Assembly (NCBI GenBank): GCA_036782715.1
Contig: DAIPYN010000003.1
Span: 1-64,000 of the forward strand
DNA: 64,000 nt
Source of the DNA: UBA3478 sp036782715
GTDB lineage: Bacteria; Bacteroidota; Bacteroidia; Flavobacteriales; Flavobacteriaceae
Reading direction: 5' to 3'
Shown: positions 18,467 through 27,839 of the stretch, in pieces
How the letters are laid out: the number at the start of each line of letters is the position of its first letter
How positions within the stretch are numbered: the first letter of the stretch is position 1
Program-made: the position numbers and the translations under genes
Notes under the pieces: generated by a model
Database searches by the model: none
Told to the model about the DNA's origin: nothing
What the model saw: only the letters and a program-made list of their open reading frames with translations

Positions 18467-19930
18467 CTAGTTAGACAAAATCCACATCTTGCCATTAATG
18501 CCATTATATTGAGCCTTTGCCGCGTTGTAGTTTTCTTGATTTAAACTCTGTTCTTGACCAGGATATAAAAATCGCATCGGCAACGCATAATCGTTATAAT
18601 TAGTTCCTATAGGCTCTTTCACAAATCTAAGGCTTTCAAAGCCACCCACAGAAACATACCATCTACGTAACTCAAAGTAAGGCTCCATTGCACTGAAAAA
18701 TAGTGATAACCACTTTTGCTCCCAAATGTCGATTACCTCATCATAGGCTACTCCAGAATTGCTGTAGAAATCTTCAAAGTTTGAAAACCCATAAGGAGCA
18801 TAGTTTACTTGGTAATAGTCGTGAGAAGCTTTAATTCCTGATTTGTAGTGTGCCTCTACATCGTTATTGATCCAACCTAGGGCTGCTGCTTCTGCTAATA
18901 AAAATTGTTGCTCTGCGTAGGTCATCATAAGACCTTCTGCATAGTTCAAACCGAGTTGCTGAGCGGTTGTTTGGCCAGGATAATCAAAATAGGCGAGACC
19001 AAGGCGAGACCCTGTTTGACCACCTACTCCATTATCAATCGCTGAAAAGGTAGGGTTGTCAAAATCTTCATTGTCAGGACGAGCATATCGTGATAATCTG
19101 GGGTCGTTATACCCTGCTAAAACAGCATGAGAAGATGAAGAAAGAGCTACTGCATCGAAATCTCCTTGCTTCAACGGAATCGTTGGAAATTGATTTGGGA
19201 AAGCGTTTAAAAAGCTTAACGCTGCTTGATCCTCGTTGCCTTCAAATAAAGGCTCGTTATTGACAATCGCGGCAAAGGCAGAACTAACATCTGTTTTTGC
19301 AGATTGGTACATTAGAAGCCTTAATCTTAAAGCGTTTGCAAATTTGATCCATTTGGCTTCGTCTCCATTGTAAAGAATGTCGCCTAAGATCGTTCCCGAA
19401 CCGCTCAAGAGATCTGTAGCGGTACTTAAATTGGCTAAAAGGCTGCTATAAATCTGTTCTTGAGAATCATAGGCGGGCGTAAAATCAGGGTTCTCAGCAT
19501 TAGCTCCTTGAATCGCACTTGAATAAGGGATGTCACCGTAAGCATTGGTAAGCTGAGAGTAAATCCAACTCTTCAAAACAAGAAGTGCCCCTTGGGTTTT
19601 CTCATTGCCAGATACGCTTGAAATATTTAATGCGCTCTCTATATCAGTTAAGCTACCGTATAAGCCTTCCCATAGTGTAGGGAAAGCGTTCCAGTTATAA
19701 TTGTCAACCTCTGCTCTTAGTGCTTTACCACTAAGTTGGGCGATATTGTTTGAGAGTAAAAATGCCTCATTAGAAGTTGTTTGAACACTATTGCGAAGCG
19801 CTGTAGTTAATAGAACATCAGCACCAACCTCTGTAGGTTGATTTGGGTTCTCGTTGATTTCTTCAAAGTCTGAACATGAAGTGATGAACAGAACGGTTAA
19901 TGCGGTATATATAAGCGATTTGTAATTCAT
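18467..19930 (-). CDS. SusD/RagB-family outer-membrane lipoprotein
   Basis: This is the surface lipoprotein lid that captures substrate for a SusC channel. The lipoprotein signal has its cysteine at residue 19 (LFITSCSDF), followed by ENPNQPTEV, a typical mature start. The protein is helical and TPR-like, with blocks such as LLVLKSWIYSQLTNAYGDIPYS and EGLMMTYAEQQFLLAEAAALGW matching the SusD-like group 2 of nutrient-binding lipoproteins. It lies 9 bases after SusC and 5 bases before the BCCT gene. Substrate is unknown; no glycoside hydrolase is nearby. Confidence 0.93.
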   Translation of the reverse strand: MNYKSLIYTALTVLFITSCSDFEEINENPNQPTEVGADVLLTTALRNSVQTTSNEAFLLSNNIAQLSGKALRAEVDNYNWNAFPTLWEGLYGSLTDIESALNISSVSGNEKTQGALLVLKSWIYSQLTNAYGDIPYSSAIQGANAENPDFTPAYDSQEQIYSSLLANLSTATDLLSGSGTILGDILYNGDEAKWIKFANALRLRLLMYQSAKTDVSSAFAAIVNNEPLFEGNEDQAALSFLNAFPNQFPTIPLKQGDFDAVALSSSSHAVLAGYNDPRLSRYARPDNEDFDNPTFSAIDNGVGGQTGSRLGLAYFDYPGQTTAQQLGLNYAEGLMMTYAEQQFLLAEAAALGWINNDVEAHYKSGIKASHDYYQVNYAPYGFSNFEDFYSNSGVAYDEVIDIWEQKWLSLFFSAMEPYFELRRWYVSVGGFESLRFVKEPIGTNYNDYALPMRFLYPGQEQSLNQENYNAAKAQYNGINGKMWILSN

Positions 19931-19939
19931 CTTAGTCTA

Positions 19940-22900
19940 TTAAAATGTTAGGTTAAGATTAAGACCAAAGCTTCTAAGCGATGGAATAGAGGTTGACTCG
20001 AATCCATTTACGAAAATTCCGTTTCGAATCGAGTAAGTTTCAGGATCAATTGTCGGTACATCTGAGAATAACAATAGGTTTCTACCGACAAGCGAAAGTG
20101 TAGCTGAACTAACGCCCCAAGCATCTGACAAGGCATTCGTTAAATCGTAGCTAATACTTAATTCTCGAAGTTTGAGATACGAAGCGTCATAAGTTGCAGC
20201 TTCAATGTTGTCTCGGTTGAATCCGTTTCCATAGTAGTTATAGAAATATCCTACGTATCCAGCACCTCCTGCAGGAACAACAACGTCGTTTTCAACAAGG
20301 TTTCCTGAATCATCGTACTTCCAACCCGGGCCGACAACTCCACCAGCATCAACAAGTGTGTAAATAGGGTCTCCTCCTACATCATAAGACACGCTGTAAA
20401 CGGTTCTTCCCTCGGTAGTTGTTAGTGGTAGGTTCGGATCGTCGTCATTAACAATCGCTCCTCCCGTCGCATAAAGGGCGTGAGATCTAGAATAGATTTT
20501 ACCCCCTACTTGACCATCAAACAAGAAAGAAAGACCTAAATTTTTATACTGAAACTCGTTGTACCATCCAAGTCTAAAGTCTGGTTGAAAAGAACCGGCG
20601 CTAACCTTCTCGTCGGTTAAAAGCGGAAGTCCGTTTTCATGAATAATTCTACCGTCGGGGCCTCTTTGAAAACCGAGACCATAAAGTTGTCCGAGTAGTT
20701 GTCCCTCTTCAGCAACAAGCTCTAAGTCAGAACCCCCTTCGTCTCCAGGGAAAACATCGGCGATAATTGAGTACTTCCCGCTCTCAATAACATCAGGTAA
20801 AGACTCCACTACCGATCGGTTTCTTCCGAAATTCAGTCTTGTAAGCGCACTAAAGTCACCCGTTTCTATGTAGTTGTAATCGATTGATGCTTCAATCCCT
20901 TTATTACTAATTTCACCACCATTGGTAAGTGTGTAGTCAAACCCACTCGACTTGGCTACTGGCAATGAGATAATCTGATCGAAACTATTCATTTGATAAT
21001 AAGTAGCACTAAACGAAACCTTACCTGCAAAAGCGCTAATGTCTAAACCAAACTCTGTTGCGGTGGTTCTCTCGTTTTTAAGGTCTGGGTCAGAAATGGT
21101 TCTAGTCGTTGTAAAAGCAGGACTTGTACCATAACTGGGCTGCGGAGTAAATGTATTTCCAAAAGAGTACGGCGGAGCACCATTCCCCACTTCAGCGTAA
21201 GAAGCTCTTAGTTTGAATAGATCAATTTGCTTAGGCATGTCAAATACTTGATCTAGCAGTACACTAGAAGAAGCTGAAGGGTATCCAAAGCTAAAGCTTG
21301 AACCCGATCTTCCTGCTATAGGATTGACAAGGGTGCTCGACCAGTCGTTTCTGTAAGTTAGATCAAGGTATACTGTGTTTTTGTAGTCTAAACTCATTAG
21401 TCCAAAAACACTATTGATTTTAGCTTCTGTTTTCTGTGACTCTACAAGCACTCCTGCTCTAGAGTTGGTCAAGGTGTAGATAGAAGGTCCTGTTCCAAAA
21501 ATCTGTAGTTGCGGGTTGTTGGCAATTCCAAAATTAGCCTGTTGCGACATGAAATTAGCACCTAACTTAACGTCAACGTCAATGGCATTCTCTTCACCAG
21601 GAGTAGGATTAAAACTTAATAATGCTTCTGCGTTACTCTCTCTAAAAGAGATCTCATCTTCACGATAGCTTCCATTCAAAACTCCCTTGGTTGATGGAGC
21701 GCGACGATATTGTCTCTGTTCATCTACATAATCGACTCCATAACGTGCTCTGAAATTAAGTTGGTCACTAATATCGAAGCTCGCTTGAAAATTCGAAATT
21801 AAACGATTGCTTTGAAAAGCGTTGGTGTTTTCATAAGCGATGAACCAAGGGTTGTTCACCCAAAGATTCTCTGCGTATCGCTGTTGAATTCCCTCAAGGC
21901 CTGGCTGCCAATAATCTCTTAAGTCATTGATTTCAACCTGACGTGGTAACCATAACCAGCCGTACATTACCGATGATGATTCATCGTATCCTGAGTTGGG
22001 AATATTATCAGAGGTAGATCGAACAAACATTGTGTTCGCTTGAACGTCTAGTCTACCATCCATTAAAGATTTTCCGAAAGAGGTTTGAAAAGTATTGCGT
22101 TCTAAACCAGTATTTGGGATTAAGCCCATATTGTCTAATCTAGTATATGAGAATCGCCCAAAACTATCCTCGTCACTAGAATTAATGGCAATATTGGTGG
22201 TATGGTTAATCGCAGTTTCATAAAAGTTTCTAACGTTATCTGGAGCAGGAGTAAATGGTACTGCTTCGCCGTTAGAGTTAAACTGCTTGATAAGTTGTCC
22301 ATTCATCGCAGGACCCCAGTTCTCTCCATAAGCGTCGTAGTTTTCATTCGCCCCGATATAAGTAGATCCGTTTAAGTAACTGTACTTACCTCCACCACCA
22401 GAACCATAGGTGTTTTGGTAATTAGGCAACTTCAACGGGTTCGATATTTGTACGCCCGTGTTGAGCTCAACACGAGTGCCTTGGTTGCGCATTTTACCCG
22501 ATTTAGTTTCTATAAGAATTACTCCGTTTGCTGCTCTCGCTCCATAAAGCGCAGAGGCCGCAGGACCTTTAAGAACACTGATGTTTTCAATGTCGTCTGC
22601 GTTTACCAATTGTGCAGCGTTACCAAAATCAATAGTAGAAGATCCATTAAGGCCATCGTCAAAACTGTATAGGTCGTTGGTAATTGGCATCCCGTTAACA
22701 ACAAATAACGGTTGGTTGTTACCCATTAAAGAGGTAGCTCCCCTAATAGTAATGTTTGCTGAAGCGGCTGGCCCTGCAGAAGATCCGGTAATATTAACCC
22801 CTGAGATCTTACCTGCCAGTGCATTGATTACGTTTGGTGTTTTCACCTTGGCTACTTCAGAGCCCTTAATTCCCTGAACAGAATATCCAAGAGCTTTCTC

Positions 22901-23227
22901 TTCTCTTTCAATTCCAAGAGCGGTTATAACCACCTCATCTAGCTGATTTGAAGGTTGCAAAACAATCGAAAGGTCGTCTCCAGGATTCGCAGAAAGTGTT
23001 TGACTAACGTATCCAACAAAAGAAATCTGAATCGTAATTTTCGATTCTGTTTCTATAGAAAATAATCCGTCGAAGTCTGTAATAACCCCCTCGTTAGTTT
23101 CTAAAACATACACTGTCGCTCCGGGCAAAGGCAGGCCTTGATCGTCTAAAACTGTACCTTTTACTGGGCTTTGAGCAAGCGAGGTCAGCGAAAAGAGTAG
23201 GGATAGGAAGGTATAAAGTTTCCTCAT
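19940..23227 (-). CDS. SusC/RagA-family TonB-linked outer-membrane protein
   Basis: A TonB-dependent outer-membrane channel of 1,095 residues. In order it has a signal peptide (ending near SLAQ), a carboxypeptidase-like beta domain (KGTVLDDQGLPLPGATVYV), a TonB box region (DEVVITALGIEREEKALGYS), a plug domain (VINALAGKISGVNI to LKGPAASALYGARAANGVI) and a long beta barrel ending in NLNLTF. It is the first gene of the SusC-SusD-BCCT group and has a good -7 element just upstream. It probably feeds the two inner-membrane sodium-coupled carriers downstream. Confidence 0.95.
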   Translation of the reverse strand: MRKLYTFLSLLFSLTSLAQSPVKGTVLDDQGLPLPGATVYVLETNEGVITDFDGLFSIETESKITIQISFVGYVSQTLSANPGDDLSIVLQPSNQLDEVVITALGIEREEKALGYSVQGIKGSEVAKVKTPNVINALAGKISGVNITGSSAGPAASANITIRGATSLMGNNQPLFVVNGMPITNDLYSFDDGLNGSSTIDFGNAAQLVNADDIENISVLKGPAASALYGARAANGVILIETKSGKMRNQGTRVELNTGVQISNPLKLPNYQNTYGSGGGGKYSYLNGSTYIGANENYDAYGENWGPAMNGQLIKQFNSNGEAVPFTPAPDNVRNFYETAINHTTNIAINSSDEDSFGRFSYTRLDNMGLIPNTGLERNTFQTSFGKSLMDGRLDVQANTMFVRSTSDNIPNSGYDESSSVMYGWLWLPRQVEINDLRDYWQPGLEGIQQRYAENLWVNNPWFIAYENTNAFQSNRLISNFQASFDISDQLNFRARYGVDYVDEQRQYRRAPSTKGVLNGSYREDEISFRESNAEALLSFNPTPGEENAIDVDVKLGANFMSQQANFGIANNPQLQIFGTGPSIYTLTNSRAGVLVESQKTEAKINSVFGLMSLDYKNTVYLDLTYRNDWSSTLVNPIAGRSGSSFSFGYPSASSSVLLDQVFDMPKQIDLFKLRASYAEVGNGAPPYSFGNTFTPQPSYGTSPAFTTTRTISDPDLKNERTTATEFGLDISAFAGKVSFSATYYQMNSFDQIISLPVAKSSGFDYTLTNGGEISNKGIEASIDYNYIETGDFSALTRLNFGRNRSVVESLPDVIESGKYSIIADVFPGDEGGSDLELVAEEGQLLGQLYGLGFQRGPDGRIIHENGLPLLTDEKVSAGSFQPDFRLGWYNEFQYKNLGLSFLFDGQVGGKIYSRSHALYATGGAIVNDDDPNLPLTTTEGRTVYSVSYDVGGDPIYTLVDAGGVVGPGWKYDDSGNLVENDVVVPAGGAGYVGYFYNYYGNGFNRDNIEAATYDASYLKLRELSISYDLTNALSDAWGVSSATLSLVGRNLLLFSDVPTIDPETYSIRNGIFVNGFESTSIPSLRSFGLNLNLTF

Positions 23228-23256
23228 AAATATCTAATGCATTGGTTAATGTGGTG

Positions 23257-23264
23257 CAAAGATA
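23257..23264 (-). promoter_or_regulatory. -7 element (TATCTTTG) upstream of susC
   Basis: A perfect TAnnTTTG on the minus strand, 29 bases before the SusC start and inside the 58-base gap to the MarR gene. No clear -33 TTG at the right distance. Confidence 0.5.
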
Positions 23265-23285
23265 CATATTTTCTATAGAAACTAT

Positions 23286-23771
23286 TTATTGGCTAATATC
23301 TGTAGGCCCCGTAATAATTGGCGCAGCATCGACGTCTTCTATGTTTAAAAAATTCGTGATTGTCTCAAAGGAGTTGACAATCGTTAAGTATTCTTCATCA
23401 GAAATTCGGTCGAGATTCTTTGATATTCGCTCGTGTAATGACTCGTTTGACTTTTTGATAAGTTCGTTTCCTTTAGAAGTGAGCACGATAGGTTTGGATC
23501 GTTTATCGTTGGGGTCAGGGAGCCTAGCGATATATCCCTTAGATTCTAACCTAGCTACAATTCCAGTAACCGTGCTGGCGTTCAAGGACAAAAAGTCTCT
23601 TAATCGACGCATGGTTGACTTATAATCAGGCTGTTCGTTAAGGTGCTTAAGGGTCAATAATTGAGGGATACTGATGCCTAGGTTCTTCTCGACCCTTTTA
23701 CTCTCTAGGTTGATGGCTCGTACTATTTTACGAACACTAATCATTACCTCTGAATACTTCTGAGAATTCAT
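23286..23771 (-). CDS. MarR-family transcriptional regulator
   Basis: A 161-residue winged-helix DNA-binding protein. Residues around LLTLKHLNEQPDYKSTMRRL and the following segment up to GIVARLESKGYIARLPDPND give the MarR helix-turn-helix and wing, with the D-x-R-like DPNDKRSK. It lies immediately upstream of SusC on the same strand and divergent from an MFS sugar porter. It could therefore control either the SusCD-BCCT locus or the porter. The effector is unknown. Confidence 0.92.
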   Translation of the reverse strand: MNSQKYSEVMISVRKIVRAINLESKRVEKNLGISIPQLLTLKHLNEQPDYKSTMRRLRDFLSLNASTVTGIVARLESKGYIARLPDPNDKRSKPIVLTSKGNELIKKSNESLHERISKNLDRISDEEYLTIVNSFETITNFLNIEDVDAAPIITGPTDISQ

Positions 23772-23794
23772 AATCTTAATTAACGCAAACTTCT

Positions 23795-23802
23795 CAAAGG
23801 TA
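23795..23802 (-). promoter_or_regulatory. -7 element (TACCTTTG) for the MarR gene
   Basis: A perfect TAnnTTTG on the minus strand, 23 bases before the MarR start codon. A -33 TTG at the usual spacing is not seen. Confidence 0.45.
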
Positions 23803-23847
23803 CACTATCAATTCTTTTTGCTACTTTGAGCTTCCAAATAAGCAACC

Positions 23848-25221
23848 ATGTCAGCCAATCAAAGCAAACTTTATGCCTGGAGCCTTATTGTTGGGCTAGC
23901 CGGTTTTTTATTCGGTTTTGATACCGTAGTAATCTCTGGTGCAGACCAATCACTTTCTAGCCTATGGGGCAATTACACCCTCGGGGGTGAATCAAGTGCT
24001 TTCCATGGCATTGTGGTTATGTCCTCTGCACTTTGGGGAACGGTTTTAGGAGCGGCACTAGGCGCTTTTCCGACCGATAAGTTGGGTAGAAAGAAAACCC
24101 TGTTCTATATCGGAATCTTTTATTTTGTTTCGGCACTAGGTTCAGCAATGACCAGTGACCCCTACCTATTCGCGTTGTTTCGTTTTATCGGAGGAATTGG
24201 GGTTGGTGTGTCGACCATTGCAGCACCTGCATACGTATCAGAAATTGCACCAGCCAAAGAACGAGGGAAGTTGGTAGCTCTTTATCAGTTCAATATCGTT
24301 TTTGGTATTCTTATAGCCTTTGCTTCTAATTATTTCATTGGAAGTTTGGTCTCAGGCGCAAACGCTTGGCGTTATATGCTAGGGGCAGAAGCCTTACCAG
24401 CCCTAGCCTACTTACTTTTAATCACTAGGGTTCCTAAAAGCCCGCGCTGGCTGTTGGGCCGAGGAGAGGTTGATCAGGCCAGGTCAATACTTGCTCGTCT
24501 TCACAACGCCTCTGTAAATATTGATGAGGTGATTAGTGATATTGACAAGGCTGCAGACAACGAAACTGCCGAAACGGTCTTTCAGAAAAAGTATCGCAAA
24601 CAACTGTGGTTAGTGATTGCATTAGCCGCGTTTAACCAGTTCTCTGGGATCAACGCTTTTCTGTATTACTCGCCAAGAATTTTTGAAATGGCCGGTTTAG
24701 AATCCAGTGCTGCACTACTTAGTAGCATTGGGGTTGGAGCAGTCAACCTCATCTTTACACTAATAGGTTTAAGTCTTATTGATAAATCGGGGCGAAGAAA
24801 GCTAATGATTATCGGTTCTCTCGGATACATTCTATCTCTCGGCCTGGTCACCTATAGTTTTGCTACCGAATGGTTCGGAATGCATGTGACCTATTTCTTT
24901 TTCCTATTTATTGCTTCCCATGCGATCGGACAAGGAGCCGTTATCTGGGTCTTCATCTCTGAAATATTCCCGAACAAACAGCGCGCTCAAGGACAAGCGG
25001 TTGGGACCTCAACGCACTGGATTCTTGCAGCAATCATACCAGCACTAGTTCCTTTACTTTTCACCACTATTGGGGCAAGTACCGTATTCGGAATATTTAC
25101 TGTGATGATGGTATTACAGCTTGTATGGGTGCTACTCATCATGCCAGAAACCAAAGGAGTTTCTCTAGAAGAGCTAAGCAAAAGCTTAGGGCAATACCAA
25201 AAGACTATAAATAAGTCTTAA
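23848..25221 (+). CDS. MFS sugar porter
   Basis: An inner-membrane sugar transporter of the major facilitator superfamily, 457 residues with 12 helices. Diagnostic sugar-porter motifs are GFDTVVISGA in helix 1, DKLGRKKT between helices 2 and 3, PKSPRWLLGRGE after helix 6, NQFSGINAFLYYSPRIFE in helix 7 and PETKGVSLEEL at the C-terminus. It is convergent with the sugar-isomerase-like gene and overlaps its 3' end by 17 bases. It is divergent from the MarR gene, which may regulate it. Confidence 0.95.
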   Translation: MSANQSKLYAWSLIVGLAGFLFGFDTVVISGADQSLSSLWGNYTLGGESSAFHGIVVMSSALWGTVLGAALGAFPTDKLGRKKTLFYIGIFYFVSALGSAMTSDPYLFALFRFIGGIGVGVSTIAAPAYVSEIAPAKERGKLVALYQFNIVFGILIAFASNYFIGSLVSGANAWRYMLGAEALPALAYLLLITRVPKSPRWLLGRGEVDQARSILARLHNASVNIDEVISDIDKAADNETAETVFQKKYRKQLWLVIALAAFNQFSGINAFLYYSPRIFEMAGLESSAALLSSIGVGAVNLIFTLIGLSLIDKSGRRKLMIIGSLGYILSLGLVTYSFATEWFGMHVTYFFFLFIASHAIGQGAVIWVFISEIFPNKQRAQGQAVGTSTHWILAAIIPALVPLLFTTIGASTVFGIFTVMMVLQLVWVLLIMPETKGVSLEELSKSLGQYQKTINKS

Positions 25222-26098
25222 GATTCGCTTTAAAGAAGTTTGCGCTGGTCTCTACACTTTTCATAGAGGTTTCGGCAAAGTTTCCGCCTTGCTCAATGTA
25301 AAACCACTCTAGACCAGATTGCATAGGGTCGGGTAAAATCTTCGTATAATCAATACTTCCATTACCTAACTCAGTATAGTCCTTCGACACCTTGTGCATG
25401 TCTTTGATGTGCCATAACGGAATTCGTCCCGGCGCCTTTTCTACTAATTCGTCTGGAGTCATCACGCCAGCACGCATAAGCCAATAAAAGTCAACCTCTA
25501 GCTTCACCCAATCAGGATTAGTCTCCTCAATAACCCAATCCATTCCAGTGCGGCCGTCATAAGTATCAAAGTCGAAACCGAAATTGTGATACGCAAAGCC
25601 CAGGCCTGCTTCGCTAATCTGTTCACCCATTTGATTGAGCCTTTTTACAAGGTGCGCATACCCTTCTGCAGAATGATATTCCTCGGGCAGCATTGGAAAA
25701 ACAATATAAGGGTCTCCTAAACGAACGGCGCCTTCAATACAACTTTCAATGTACGCTGCTTGATCCTTTTCATTAGCCTTTAGCATAGAAGCCATTCCAT
25801 AATGACCACTAGTTGTTCGTAATCCTAGGTCTGTTAGTATCGTCTTGAAAGCTTCGGGTTCATAACCGTAATAGGTCTTGGCTTTTGCCTCATAGCCATA
25901 CGATTCAAAATGCAAATACCCCATCTCTTTGAGCGCCTTTAAGGTGCCGACAGGGTCTTTTTCCATTGCGTCACGAACGGTATACAGCTGGAGTCCCATC
26001 GCAAATCGGGAGGCCGGAGGAATCGGAGAACAAGAAAGAGGTAATGATGCGAGCGCTGCAACAGCTGCAGATTGCTTAAGGAAATCTCGACGAAGCAT
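25205..26098 (-). CDS. Tat-exported sugar phosphate isomerase/epimerase-like lipoprotein
   Basis: A TIM-barrel protein of the xylose-isomerase-like (AP endonuclease 2) family. The N-terminus MLRRDFLKQSAAVAALAS has a twin-arginine motif followed by a lipobox (LPLSC), so it is probably folded in the cytoplasm, exported by Tat and lipidated. Barrel segments with likely metal ligands include YHNFGFDFD, WVKLEVDFYWL and LWHIKDMH. I chose the ATG at 26098, because the longer frame to 26158 would run into the divergent methyltransferase. Convergent with the sugar porter, it may act on the same sugar. The substrate is unknown. Confidence 0.9.
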   Translation of the reverse strand: MLRRDFLKQSAAVAALASLPLSCSPIPPASRFAMGLQLYTVRDAMEKDPVGTLKALKEMGYLHFESYGYEAKAKTYYGYEPEAFKTILTDLGLRTTSGHYGMASMLKANEKDQAAYIESCIEGAVRLGDPYIVFPMLPEEYHSAEGYAHLVKRLNQMGEQISEAGLGFAYHNFGFDFDTYDGRTGMDWVIEETNPDWVKLEVDFYWLMRAGVMTPDELVEKAPGRIPLWHIKDMHKVSKDYTELGNGSIDYTKILPDPMQSGLEWFYIEQGGNFAETSMKSVETSANFFKANLKTYL

Positions 26099-26123
26099 AT
26101 ATTGTTTTTTATATTGGCTTTGA

Positions 26124-26151
26124 AAAAGATACGATAAATCACATGAAACAA
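26124..26151 (-). promoter_or_regulatory. Possible promoter of the Tat-exported isomerase (TTG-N17-TATCTTTT)
   Basis: On the minus strand TTG (26151-26149) and TATCTTTT (26131-26124) are 17 bases apart. The last base departs from TAnnTTTG. The -33 part lies inside the start of the divergent methyltransferase. Confidence 0.35.
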
Positions 26152-26754
26152 TCTCCAATAGAAGTATTCAACCGATGGGCAGAAATAGGAAAAGATGAGG
26201 GAATGGCAGACGGTCATCGTTCAGCTGTACTTCAAATGCTTGGGCTTAGCCTTCCCGAAACGCCTTTTTCTTTTCTAGACGCAGGTTGTGGAAACGGTTG
26301 GGTCGTTCGACTTGTTAAAAGCATGGAGGGTTGCCTGTTGTCTGAGGGTATCGATGGGTCGGTAAGAATGATCGAAAAGGCTAGAGAAATAGACCGATCA
26401 AACAGCTATTACAGAGACGATTTGACCACTTGGTCTCCGAGTAAAACCTACGATGTTATTCATAGCATGGAGGTCTTTTATTATCTAGATAAGCCTGAAG
26501 TGTTACTTGCTAAGATTCACGATAAGTGGTTAAACCCTAAAGGCCGACTGGTTATGGGAATCGATTTTTATAAAGAGAATGCGGTTTCACATGACTGGCC
26601 AGAAAAATGTGGCATCAACCTTATGCGGCTCTTCTCTGAACAAGAGTGGGTTCAGATGTTCAAAAATGCAGGGTTCAAAGAAGTAAGCGCTACTAGGCTC
26701 GACGCCAAAGAAGGTTGGGCCGGAACACTCTGTGTTATCGGACAAAAATCATGA
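26143..26754 (+). CDS. Class I SAM-dependent methyltransferase
   Basis: A 203-residue soluble protein with a Rossmann-type methyltransferase fold. The SAM-binding motif I is FLDAGCGNGWVVRLV, followed by EGIDGSVRMIEKA (motif II acid) and DVIHSMEVFYYL (motif IV region). The substrate is unknown. Its stop overlaps the start of the next gene in an ATGA, so the two are translationally coupled. Confidence 0.9.
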   Translation: MKQSPIEVFNRWAEIGKDEGMADGHRSAVLQMLGLSLPETPFSFLDAGCGNGWVVRLVKSMEGCLLSEGIDGSVRMIEKAREIDRSNSYYRDDLTTWSPSKTYDVIHSMEVFYYLDKPEVLLAKIHDKWLNPKGRLVMGIDFYKENAVSHDWPEKCGINLMRLFSEQEWVQMFKNAGFKEVSATRLDAKEGWAGTLCVIGQKS

Positions 26755-27140
26755 GTTACGAGCTACTAAGGTCGATACACCTTTTTTCAATTGCTCCTTG
26801 TGTTCCTTTGGGGTTTTATCTCATTGTTTTTTCAAAAAAGGGGGGCAAGTCACATCGGTTGTGGGGTAAAGGCTATGCCCTATTAATTACCTTTTCATCG
26901 TTAGTGTCTTTATGGTTAGAGGCTCATGTTGGCCCCAGATGGCTCGGTCATTTCGGATATATTCACCTATTAAGTGTATTAACGATTGCTACGGTTCCTT
27001 ACAGTCTATGGCAATTAAAACGAGGTCGGCTGATTTCACATCGGCGGTCGATGCAATTTCTTTACTGGACAGGCCTACTCATTGCCGGAGGGTTTACACT
27101 CTTTCCGGGAAGATACCTTCACGGTCTTATTTTTGGATAG
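26751..27140 (+). CDS. DUF2306-like four-helix membrane protein
   Basis: A 129-residue integral membrane protein with about four helices. The layout matches the DUF2306 family: SHRLWGKGYALLI, a central HFGYIHLLSVLTIATVPYS, then ISHRRSMQFLYWTGLLIAGG and FPGRYLH with conserved H and R residues. Function is unknown. The ATG at 26751 overlaps the stop of the preceding methyltransferase gene (ATGA). This supports it over a GTG start twelve codons upstream. Confidence 0.78.
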   Translation: MSYELLRSIHLFSIAPCVPLGFYLIVFSKKGGKSHRLWGKGYALLITFSSLVSLWLEAHVGPRWLGHFGYIHLLSVLTIATVPYSLWQLKRGRLISHRRSMQFLYWTGLLIAGGFTLFPGRYLHGLIFG

Positions 27141-27182
27141 CTTTTTAACGCCTTTTGGTAGCAAAGAAGAGGATTGCTTAGG

Positions 27183-27190
27183 TACATTTG
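27183..27190 (+). promoter_or_regulatory. -7 element (TACATTTG) for the small outer-membrane-like protein
   Basis: A perfect TAnnTTTG that ends 19 bases before the ATG at 27210. It lies downstream of an alternative upstream start at 27174, which rules that start out if the promoter is real. Confidence 0.5.
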
Positions 27191-27209
27191 CCGAATACAA
27201 CCAATCCTC

Positions 27210-27839
27210 ATGAAAAAACTAATCTTCTTAATTTCCCTTGTCTTCTCTCTTAACGCTTCTGCACAATACGGCGGAATAGAAGCAAGTACTGGAGGTTTTT
27301 CATTTGTTCCTGATTTTACTTCAGAGGACCCTCACTTTATTCTCTCGGTCGGCACAAACACTGACAAAAGACTTCAGGGTCATTTATTATCGCTGATTCG
27401 AGCTGAAAACCTTGTCCCAAGAAATGCTATCTTTATTACTCGCTACAAATTTTTAGACAAAAGACTAAAAGCGACGATCGGTACTCACCTACCCGCGCTT
27501 CAAATCTCTGATGACTATCAGGTTGATTCATTCTTTGCCCAAGAACTTCGAACCGATTATAGCATTAATGAAAAATGGAGTCTAAGCACCATGTATCTTC
27601 ACGGGAAAGGTCGAAACAACGACCTTGAAATCAACTTCGGTTATGTTGGTCTGAATTATAACAAAGGTAAGTGGAATAGCTTTTCTCAAGTGTGGGCAAT
27701 CGACCTCAATAATGGCTACGGCCTTAGCCAAACGGTTAGCTATCAAATCGCGCACAAAACCCAATTACGCGGATTCATCAACAAAACACTTTCTACGGGG
27801 AACACCAATATGACCCTTGGGGTATACCGAGCGTTTTAA
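27210..27839 (+). CDS. Secreted protein, probably a small outer-membrane beta barrel
   Basis: A 209-residue protein with a signal peptide (MKKLIFLISLVFSLNASAQ). The mature part alternates polar and hydrophobic residues in short strands joined by charged turns, and it ends in a phenylalanine (LGVYRAF). That is typical of outer-membrane barrels recognised by the BAM complex. I do not recognise a named family. It is convergent with the next gene and overlaps it by four bases. Confidence 0.65.
   Translation: MKKLIFLISLVFSLNASAQYGGIEASTGGFSFVPDFTSEDPHFILSVGTNTDKRLQGHLLSLIRAENLVPRNAIFITRYKFLDKRLKATIGTHLPALQISDDYQVDSFFAQELRTDYSINEKWSLSTMYLHGKGRNNDLEINFGYVGLNYNKGKWNSFSQVWAIDLNNGYGLSQTVSYQIAHKTQLRGFINKTLSTGNTNMTLGVYRAF

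Noticed and set aside
14890..26098. Polysaccharide utilization locus around the SusCD pair
   Set aside because: No glycoside hydrolase, lyase, sulfatase or SusE/F gene is present; the neighbours are transporters.
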